This document shows positions 58,443 through 64,000 of a stretch of DNA of 64,000 nucleotides, piece by piece. Location of the stretch: the IMG/VR virus record IMGVR_UViG_3300044624_003021, positions 1-64,000 of that record; one strand, 5' to 3'. A model generated the notes under the pieces. It did not search any database and was not told the origin of the DNA. It saw only the letters and a list, made by a program, of their open reading frames with translations. This stretch comes from a virus. Position 1 is the first letter of the stretch; the number at the start of each line of letters is the position of its first letter. Position numbers and translations under genes: made by a program.

Positions 58443-58691
58443 TCATAATAAAGTATTAGCTTTACCTCTTGTTAATTTAACAATTTCACTCCACTTCGTA
58501 AGACCTATTTGATTAGCGGGTCCTGTTCTTGCAACACCACTTTCCCATTTTGTGACTGTGGGATATGCGGGTTTTGCTCCTCCACCTCCAGAGGCAGGAG
58601 CTGCTGCGTCCTGTTCTCCCATTTCTTCTTTATCTGATGACGGAGTAAACGATTTCATCAGAGAAATGATTGAATCAATGTCGTTTTTCAT
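58443..58691 (-). CDS. Small Gly/Ala-rich protein
   Basis: 82 aa: helical N-terminus (DIDSIISLMKSFT), flexible Ala/Gly linker (AAAPASGGGGAKPA) and a basic C-terminal domain (WESGVARTGPANQIGLTKWS, EIVKLTRGKANTLL). Probably a small structural or adaptor protein; no family recognised. An ATATTTAT motif ends only 5 nt before ATG. Confidence 0.6.
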   Translation of the reverse strand: MKNDIDSIISLMKSFTPSSDKEEMGEQDAAAPASGGGGAKPAYPTVTKWESGVARTGPANQIGLTKWSEIVKLTRGKANTLL

Positions 58692-58747
58692 ATAAAATAA
58701 ATATTTTGTTATTCAAAAATTTCCTATATTTGTAAAATATTACTATT

Positions 58748-59254
58748 ATGAGAAACATATTTTTGATTTTTATATTATCAAGTGTATTAGTATCTTGTTA
58801 TAGATACGAAGAACCTTCATTGGTTAGTCTAAGTGGTGAATACATCATCGATAAAATAGTTGTTAATATTACTGAGGGTCCTAACACTGGGTCTGATACT
58901 ACATACCTGCCTGGTGATGTTTTTGTAAACGAAACCGATAGTTTTCCTCTCAATTACATACATGTTGGTTATACCAAATGGCATTTTGACTATAGTGTGG
59001 TTTCTTTTTTACCTTATGTTAATCCTGTGGGTCAATTAGAATGGTCCGAACAATATTTTTATAGTTTGGTGCCAGCATATAATCAATATGACTTGGGTTA
59101 TATTGATATTAATTTGATGGAACGAAAATTGGTTCTAAAAGTTGTGGACGATTCCGCAGAAAGTTTAACATTCAGAACCACAGGTCAATGGGTGTTTCCA
59201 AATATTTGGCAACAATCATCAATGACAATACATATGACAAGGGTTGGACCTTAA
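58748..59254 (+). CDS. Predicted lipoprotein
   Basis: 168 aa. The lipobox in MRNIFLIFILSSVLVSC places the lipidated Cys at 17, followed by YRYEEP; an acidic stretch just after Cys resembles the Bacteroidota signal that sends lipoproteins to the cell surface. The mature part is all-beta (lipocalin-like pattern, WHFDYSVVSFLPY, SLTFRTTGQWVFPNIW). A surface lipoprotein made by a phage could act in superinfection exclusion; that is inference. A TATATTTG box at 58725-58732 lies 15 nt upstream. Confidence 0.75.
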   Translation: MRNIFLIFILSSVLVSCYRYEEPSLVSLSGEYIIDKIVVNITEGPNTGSDTTYLPGDVFVNETDSFPLNYIHVGYTKWHFDYSVVSFLPYVNPVGQLEWSEQYFYSLVPAYNQYDLGYIDINLMERKLVLKVVDDSAESLTFRTTGQWVFPNIWQQSSMTIHMTRVGP

Positions 59255-59589
59255 TAAATTTCAGATTTTGGTAATCTAGAATTATAAATCAGATAGTATT
59301 CATTTAAGAATGAGACAATCTCGTGTTCATCGATTTCTGAGTCAGAAAATATATCTTCAAAAATATCTGAATCAAACTCTTCTTCATCTTCGAAAGACTC
59401 ATCTTCAAAAAGAGTTTTATATACATCTATTTTGTCGTCCAAAAAGTTATACCCAAAACCTTTAATTTCATCAAACCCAATTTGGTCGGTTCTTACTTCA
59501 TCATCTCTATCTGAATCTAATCTAAACGTAACATCTAGTGTGTGAGTAGATTCATTCACATAAAATGAAACTAAATCTTTGATTTCCAT
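59251..59589 (-). CDS. Small acidic protein
   Basis: 112 aa from MEIKDLVSFYVNESTHTLDV. A longer start at 59682 is rejected because it would overlap the preceding gene by 89 nt with a Lys-rich, non-family-like extension, whereas the ATG at 59589 lies 4 nt from that gene's stop. It contains an Asp/Glu-rich middle. The end overlaps the convergent lipoprotein gene by 4 nt. No domain recognised. Confidence 0.6.
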   Translation of the reverse strand: MEIKDLVSFYVNESTHTLDVTFRLDSDRDDEVRTDQIGFDEIKGFGYNFLDDKIDVYKTLFEDESFEDEEEFDSDIFEDIFSDSEIDEHEIVSFLNEYYLIYNSRLPKSEIY

Positions 59590-59593
59590 AAAT

Positions 59594-60145
59594 TTATAAA
59601 TTCTTAAATCTCTTGAACATATCAAGAGTTTTATTAATCTGTTCTTGTAGTGGCTCGATTTTTTCTTCTTCAATTTCTTCAAACATTGAGGTTATATCAA
59701 TCTCATCAAAATCATCTTTATCATTATCTACAAACATTTCCATTTTACCTTCGGGACTTACCAACATCTCCGTTTCATCATCCTCAAATGTTCCATGGTC
59801 TAAATCATCAGAACCGTCTCCAATCATATCTAATTGTTCACCTACACTAACCATGAATTCTTCATCTTCAAATGTTTCATCAGGGCCACCAAAATCGAAA
59901 GTTCGTTCGGGGGTTCCCATCGAACCGGTAAAAACATCTTCATTAATATTCATATTTGTGTATCCCTTAACATTACCTTTATTACTTACAGTAATTCCGT
60001 TTTTGTCATTGGCAAAATCTTGAGTATATAATGGTTGTTCTTTTGGTTGACCATATTGTGTTGCAAACCCATCATAAATTGTTTTATGTTGGTCAAGAAT
60101 ATTATTTTTCTCGGCTTGGGTCATTTTGAAAAAATATGAATTCAT
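59594..60145 (-). CDS. Acidic virion-type protein
   Basis: 183 aa. The N-terminus MTQAEKNNILDQHKTIYDGF (after MNSYFFK) is a leader-like helix followed by an acidic, Gly/Met-rich disordered region and a C-terminal helix (PLQEQINKTLDMFKRFKNL). Composition resembles the scaffold-like proteins at 22 and 33 kb. Probably a core or assembly protein. An ATATTTAT motif is 16 nt upstream. Confidence 0.6.
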   Translation of the reverse strand: MNSYFFKMTQAEKNNILDQHKTIYDGFATQYGQPKEQPLYTQDFANDKNGITVSNKGNVKGYTNMNINEDVFTGSMGTPERTFDFGGPDETFEDEEFMVSVGEQLDMIGDGSDDLDHGTFEDDETEMLVSPEGKMEMFVDNDKDDFDEIDITSMFEEIEEEKIEPLQEQINKTLDMFKRFKNL

Positions 60146-60205
60146 AGTTTTGTTTTTCTAAATAAATATATTGATTGATGGGAAATTATTTTTTATATTT
60201 CGAAT

Positions 60206-60703
60206 ATGAAAACTCCAAAAAAATTCAATATTTCTGTTTTTAAAGATAATCGAGGTTCATTTACGCCAATTCAAATTGAAGACCGTTGGGTTCAATCAAA
60301 TTTAAGTATTAATGATAACCCATTTACTTGGAGAGGACTTCACTTTCAAACAGAACCAAGAAAACAATCCAAATATGTTTCAGTAATAAAAGGACGAATA
60401 GTTGATATTATAGTATGTTTAAAAGGTGAAAATATAGGTGAAGTTGAAGTGTATGAATTAAAAGAAGGTGAAGGCGTATTTGTTCCTAAAGGATATGCTC
60501 ACGGGTTCTTAACTTTGGAGTCAGGAACTATCGTTAGTTATTTTGTTGATGAGATTTATTCAAAGGAACATGAGGTATCGATTCATTGGATGAGTATACC
60601 TGGAGTTAGAAAAAGAATTGAGTCACTACTTGGTAGTCACCAATTAATTATTAGTGACAAAGATGATACTGCTATAGATTTTAACGAATATATTAAAAAA
60701 TGA
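60206..60703 (+). CDS. rfbC: dTDP-4-dehydrorhamnose 3,5-epimerase-like (RmlC)
   Basis: 165 aa, a cupin slightly shorter than host RmlC (about 180 aa). Key motifs: VFKDNRGSFTPIQ, WRGLHFQTEPRKQSKYVSV with the catalytic His, GRIVDIIVCL, FVPKGYAHGFLTLE. RmlC epimerises dTDP-keto-sugars in rhamnose and related sugar synthesis. With DegT, NeuD and PhyH genes about 9 kb away it supports phage modification of an activated sugar or surface glycan. A TATATTTC box 4 nt before ATG implies leaderless mRNA. Confidence 0.87.
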   Translation: MKTPKKFNISVFKDNRGSFTPIQIEDRWVQSNLSINDNPFTWRGLHFQTEPRKQSKYVSVIKGRIVDIIVCLKGENIGEVEVYELKEGEGVFVPKGYAHGFLTLESGTIVSYFVDEIYSKEHEVSIHWMSIPGVRKRIESLLGSHQLIISDKDDTAIDFNEYIKK

Positions 60704-61005
60704 CAATAGATATTAACGAATACGCCGAAGGTGCGGTAATACTTTCAGATTTAGATACCGCTATTATTGGTATTGTTGAAGATTTTAACGGAAGAAGAAT
60801 TTTATATTCAAAAGAAAAAATTTTGAATATTTTAATGGTCAGAGATGGTATGACTATGGATGAAGCCGAAGAATATTATGATTATAATATTTTGGGACTT
60901 TATGCCGGAGACCAAAATCCCGTTTTTTTGGATTTAAATATAACCCCTATTCCTGATAATGATAAAATAATTTATTACTCAGAATATATGCATGTAAACA
61001 TCTAA
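60700..61005 (+). CDS. Unknown phage protein, 101 aa
   Basis: Coupled to the epimerase by a 4-nt ATGA overlap. VILSDLDTAIIGIVEDFNGR, RILYSKEKILNILMVRDGMT, MDEAEEYYDYNILGLYAGDQ is a layout I associate with a small family in large phages, function unknown. The 3' end overlaps the convergent gene by 27 nt. Confidence 0.7.
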   Translation: MTIDINEYAEGAVILSDLDTAIIGIVEDFNGRRILYSKEKILNILMVRDGMTMDEAEEYYDYNILGLYAGDQNPVFLDLNITPIPDNDKIIYYSEYMHVNI

Positions 61006-61581
61006 AACTTTTTGAGAGTATCTTTGGAGATATCTGTTAATTTTATTTAACTCAACCTCTTTTCCTTCGCTTTCTAAAACCTTAATAACCCCTGATACCA
61101 TTTCATGTTGTGCCATGTTTGCCATATCCAAAACTTCTTCACAAATATCACTTTCAATATCCTGATAACGAAACATATGTTCCATTCGGTCTCTTCCCAT
61201 GTAAAGAAAATGAGCCGCGGTAAACATATTTACGGCACCACACTCTCTAACTTTTTTTAAATACTCTTGTAAGTACCTCATTTTAAAATTGGTAAACACA
61301 TCCATATTGCCATACAAGGCATTATGTCTTTCAATTTCACCCTGCTCAGTTATTTTTTTCTTTTTGAATTTACCTCTATTTTCTTCGGTGTCCCAAACAT
61401 CGGAGGTTGATAAAATGTTTAAAGTTTTACCATTATCCCATTTAACACCATAAATGTCTTCGTCCATTACATTAGAAACTCTTTCTACTATTCCCCATGT
61501 TCCCATAGGAATTATATCCATCTCATCCTCCATATGTAATATCTGGACCCTATCTCCGACCTTTAATTTTGGATTTATCAT
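60979..61581 (-). CDS. Unknown protein with SH3-like N-terminal domain
   Basis: 200 aa. Residues 1-60 look like a small beta-barrel (KLKVGDRVQILHMEDE, MGTWGIVERV, DIYGVKWDNGKTLNIL) as in KOW/SH3-like regulators; the rest is helical (MFTAAHFLYMGRDRMEHMF). Function unknown. It shares a divergent promoter region with the gene at 61626: a minus-strand ATATTTAT lies at 61597-61604. Confidence 0.6.
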   Translation of the reverse strand: MINPKLKVGDRVQILHMEDEMDIIPMGTWGIVERVSNVMDEDIYGVKWDNGKTLNILSTSDVWDTEENRGKFKKKKITEQGEIERHNALYGNMDVFTNFKMRYLQEYLKKVRECGAVNMFTAAHFLYMGRDRMEHMFRYQDIESDICEEVLDMANMAQHEMVSGVIKVLESEGKEVELNKINRYLQRYSQKVLDVYMHIF

Positions 61582-61611
61582 ATTTTGACTTTAACAATAA
61601 ATATATTTCAA

Positions 61612-61619
61612 GTATTTAT
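61612..61619 (+). promoter_or_regulatory. Plus-strand TATTTAT motif 6 nt before ATG
   Basis: GTATTTAT on the plus strand, back to back with the minus-strand copy at 61597-61604, so each divergent gene has its own copy. Confidence 0.5.
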
Positions 61620-61625
61620 TATTGT

Positions 61626-62255
61626 ATGAAATTAACTGTAGTAATAAACGAAAGTCAAAAAAAAGTTTTAATCACTGAATCAATCGTTGATGAATTGATT
61701 GGTGTTTTAAAAACTAACTACGAAACTGTTAAAAATATTATTGAGGAAACCTCTAAGGAATTTGGGGGTCATTTTAATATTTTGATATCGTGGGGGGCGA
61801 CTATTGGTGGTTTAATTGAGCCATTATCAAGATTTATACGTGGTAACTATTCAGGGCTATCTGACACAGAGTTGAGTATAGTATTACTTGGGGTTATTGC
61901 AATATACTTCCAAGACAATAAATCAAAAGTTAAAGAAGTTCTTAATGTTATTAAAGAAAAAGGTTTAGAAGAACCATTCAAAATGGCATTATATAAAAGT
62001 CAGGAATTTAAAACCGCTTTTATGGATTTCATGGGAAGTTTAAATTTACATTTATATAAAGTGACAAACTTGATGTCATATGCGTTTTTAGCCCCGATTT
62101 TATTCTATTTGGCCCAATACGCCACAAGTGGTGAAATTGATAGTTCTACTGTTAAGGAAATTTCAGATAGATTGTTAACTTCAGGACTACTAACTGTATC
62201 ATCAATAGGTCTTAGAAATTCAATTAGTAAAATAATTAAGAGATTTTCTTCTTAG
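61626..62255 (+). CDS. Unknown membrane-associated protein
   Basis: 209 aa from MKLTVVINESQKKVLITES. The in-frame ATG at 61569 is rejected because the promoter motif lies between the two. The N-terminus has INES and ITES, i.e. LxE/IxE-type contexts. Hydrophobic segments at about 50-70 (ILISWGATIGGLIEPL), 85-105 (LSIVLLGVIAIYF) and 155-175 (LMSYAFLAPILFYLAQYA) suggest two or three membrane helices. It could be a holin-like or internal virion membrane protein; no family recognised. Confidence 0.6.
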   Translation: MKLTVVINESQKKVLITESIVDELIGVLKTNYETVKNIIEETSKEFGGHFNILISWGATIGGLIEPLSRFIRGNYSGLSDTELSIVLLGVIAIYFQDNKSKVKEVLNVIKEKGLEEPFKMALYKSQEFKTAFMDFMGSLNLHLYKVTNLMSYAFLAPILFYLAQYATSGEIDSSTVKEISDRLLTSGLLTVSSIGLRNSISKIIKRFSS

Positions 62256-63246
62256 GATAGTTCATAATAGCGGATTTTATCTTTGCAACGTCCTTATCAG
62301 ATAACCTAAATCTTTTTGCATTATTTTCAAACCAATCATCAACAACATCAATCATAGGTAATCCCATAATCTTCGATTTTCTTTTGAGTCCTCTATATTG
62401 AGCCTCAATTTCATCTGGTTGTAAAAAATATCCAACATTTGACCCTTTATAATCGGTAATATCGAGTCTACCTTCAACATCCTGTCTCAAATGTTGTAGT
62501 TCGTGTGCAATATCGTCATTAAGATTTCCAACTATAGAATGTAATGATTTTTGTAGTCTCTCAGGTACATACTGAATTAAAATTTGTAATTGTTGCCCCT
62601 CAGACACATAACCTGACTGTATTAAAAAGTCAGCACCTGATTTAATCTCTTCAAAATCAACCTGTCTAACATCCAAAAAAACGTCAAACTCAGGAAAATT
62701 CATTATCTCATAACTTTCTTGACCATTTAAGTCATAAGGTAACATAATTTCATCAGTTTTACCTGATTTTAAAACCGTTACAATATCTCTAATTACAGTT
62801 CTAACTGCCAAAGTGGGTACTTTTTGTTCCCTTAAATCCCTTACAAGTTCATCCTCGTCAATATCATAATCAAAAACAAATTCATCAATAACAACATTTT
62901 CATAATTTTCTGTGTCGAAGAATTGGAGTACCGAAGATAAGTAATTTTGAACTCCACGTTTGAACGTCCACATATTTCTATCTAAATGACGTAATATATC
63001 TTCCTTTTCTACTTTTTTAAGTTGTAAAAGAACAAGTCTACTAACTCTATCTTTGATATCGGTAATAGTTATTTTTACCCTCATGTATGGGTATGGCTCA
63101 CCAACTCTTATCATATTTCTATAACCCAATAACTCAATCTTGAAATTAATATTACCGTTTAAATTTTGTATAAGTTCCCCGGTATAATTGAAAGTATTAT
63201 CTTTTAATAGACCATTAATCCTATCTATCGCTTTTTCACTTAACAT
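62236..63246 (-). CDS. Putative HExxH metallopeptidase domain protein
   Basis: 336 aa. NDDIAHELQHLRQDVEG near residue 245 contains HELQH, a zinc-peptidase HExxH motif in a helical context; a downstream Glu in QPDEIEAQYRGL could be the third ligand. The N-terminal region is helical/beta, with an acidic DYDIDEDELVRDLREQ stretch. A phage protein with an internal gluzincin-like site could be a virion protease or an anti-host factor. It overlaps the convergent membrane gene by 20 nt. TATTTAT at 63251-63258 is 4 nt before ATG. Confidence 0.65.
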   Translation of the reverse strand: MLSEKAIDRINGLLKDNTFNYTGELIQNLNGNINFKIELLGYRNMIRVGEPYPYMRVKITITDIKDRVSRLVLLQLKKVEKEDILRHLDRNMWTFKRGVQNYLSSVLQFFDTENYENVVIDEFVFDYDIDEDELVRDLREQKVPTLAVRTVIRDIVTVLKSGKTDEIMLPYDLNGQESYEIMNFPEFDVFLDVRQVDFEEIKSGADFLIQSGYVSEGQQLQILIQYVPERLQKSLHSIVGNLNDDIAHELQHLRQDVEGRLDITDYKGSNVGYFLQPDEIEAQYRGLKRKSKIMGLPMIDVVDDWFENNAKRFRLSDKDVAKIKSAIMNYPKKKIS

Positions 63247-63309
63247 ATCAATAAATACTCTTTGACCGATAATAATTTTTCACTTATATTTTAGTGTTAA
63301 ACAAATAAT

Positions 63310-64000
63310 ATGGATAAAAAGTTCGATTTCAAAGATATCACATTGGTTCCTGAAACCATATCATCAATTTCGTCTCGTAGTGAAATTGATATTTTGACTG
63401 ATTCGCGTCATTTACCCCTTATGGTATCACCAATGGATACTGTCATTGATTATACAAGTTCTATCGATTTTTGGCAAGAAAACATGGTTCTATGTTACCC
63501 AAGAGGTTTGGAACCAACTTATACAGGTTTCAAATCAATATCATTAGATGAATTTGAGAAATTGGTAAATACCAAGTGTTCGGTACTACCAAAAATACTG
63601 GTTGATATTGCCAACGGTCATATGGAAAAACTATACAATTTATCCAAAAAGTTTATGGAACAATACCCATATGGTGAATTAATGATTGGAAATATTGCCA
63701 ACCCAAAAACATATGAAAAATTTGCCGAGATTGGTGTTAAGTATGTTCGTGTTGGTATTGGTGGTGGTAGTGGTTGTTTAACATCGGCAAATACTGGTGT
63801 CCATTACCCAATGGCGTCTTTAATTAAGGAATGTTTTGAAATTAAAAAACAGTGGGGGTATAATTCTAAAATTGTTGCAGATGGAGGCTTCAGAAATTAC
63901 GATGACATTATTAAAGCTCTCGCTTTGGGTGCTGACTATGTAATGTTAGGAGGTATGTTGAATAAAACTTTGGAGTCATGTTCAGACACTCTGTTGTTTG
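63310..64000 (+). CDS. GMP reductase/IMP dehydrogenase-like protein, partial at window end
   Basis: The frame from the ATG at 63310 stays open to the edge (230 residues visible). TIM-barrel hallmarks: FDFKDITLVPETISS and PLMVSPMDTV near the N-terminus, the catalytic Cys loop VGIGGGSGCLTSANTGVHYP, and the phosphate-binding VADGGFRNYDDIIKALALGA then DYVMLGG. No CBS domains appear in the visible part, which favours the GMP reductase-like type; which reaction it performs cannot be decided. It would rebalance purine nucleotides during replication. Confidence 0.85.
   Translation, partial: MDKKFDFKDITLVPETISSISSRSEIDILTDSRHLPLMVSPMDTVIDYTSSIDFWQENMVLCYPRGLEPTYTGFKSISLDEFEKLVNTKCSVLPKILVDIANGHMEKLYNLSKKFMEQYPYGELMIGNIANPKTYEKFAEIGVKYVRVGIGGGSGCLTSANTGVHYPMASLIKECFEIKKQWGYNSKIVADGGFRNYDDIIKALALGADYVMLGGMLNKTLESCSDTLLF

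Noticed and set aside
5158-63258. Canonical T4 late promoters (TATAAATA)
   Set aside because: The AT-rich octamer always appears in the opposite orientation relative to the gene, so I report it as a distinct motif instead.
1-64000. Integrated prophage or host chromosome
   Set aside because: No integrase, attachment repeats, rRNA or host housekeeping operons; head genes are contiguous and the rest is phage-like. Only this window is visible, so it is not excluded elsewhere.
1-64000. CRISPR array
   Set aside because: No regularly spaced direct repeats were found; the repeats seen are coding (PT stalk, Pro/Lys units, Asp/Glu run) or RNA hairpins.

Overview
The window looks like part of a large tailed phage with a T4-type (myovirus) head module and a Bacteroidota, probably flavobacterial, host. 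The evidence for the phage is a run of minus-strand genes in T4 order: terminase large subunit, portal, two small core-position genes, prohead protease, scaffold and gp23-like major capsid protein. The evidence for the host is the promoter signature TTG/TTTG-N19-20-TAnnTTTG in front of RNA genes and many small genes, the lack of Shine-Dalgarno sequences, signal peptides ending in small residue-Gln, and a gene with a type IX secretion (T9SS) C-terminal sorting domain. No integrase or rRNA was seen. The base composition is AT-rich throughout.

Layout. 1-17.2 kb: two giant, related, Cys-rich modular proteins (one cut by the window edge, one of 3998 aa), probably adhesins or fibres. 17.3-20.2 kb: a secreted subtilase and a secreted non-specific nuclease. 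20.4-34.1 kb: head and packaging module plus low-complexity structural proteins, with a tiny plus-strand ribosomal protein bS21 gene inserted. 34.2-41.5 kb: a nucleotidyltransferase-lysozyme fusion, a KTSC protein, a ClpC-like unfoldase lacking its N-domain, an M20-type peptidase and a tmRNA gene. 41.6-47.3 kb: two blocks of about 0.9-1 kb with no credible genes but dense long-range base pairing, each joined to tRNAs, flanking an endolysin/spanin-like pair, a cyclic-phosphate-processing receiver protein and secreted proteins. 47.3-55.7 kb: small host-promoter genes, the T9SS cargo, a glycan cassette (DegT-NeuD-PhyH), a second tRNA cluster including tRNA-Leu(UAA) interrupted by a 202-nt group I intron, a holin-like peptide, an archaemetzincin lipoprotein, tRNA-Arg and an HNH nuclease. 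55.7-64 kb: virion-like proteins (annexin-like repeat, peptidoglycan-binding domain), an RmlC epimerase, an HExxH protein and a partial GMP reductase/IMPDH.

How the parts fit together. Two promoter classes separate the genome. An ATATTTAT motif, always in sense orientation, precedes about 20 mostly structural genes. Bacteroidota consensus promoters precede tmRNA, tRNAs, large RNAs, bS21 and small accessory genes, several with the box only 4-5 nt before ATG, which implies leaderless mRNAs. The phage appears to carry its own translation and proteolysis kit (bS21, tmRNA, tRNAs for AT-rich codons, a ClpC-like unfoldase with a ClpP-docking tripeptide) and a small secretome of at least eight exported proteins. 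The most novel material is in the RNA-rich regions: two ornate large RNAs, an intron-bearing tRNA, oversized tRNA-like elements and a hairpin family with a conserved 20-nt loop.
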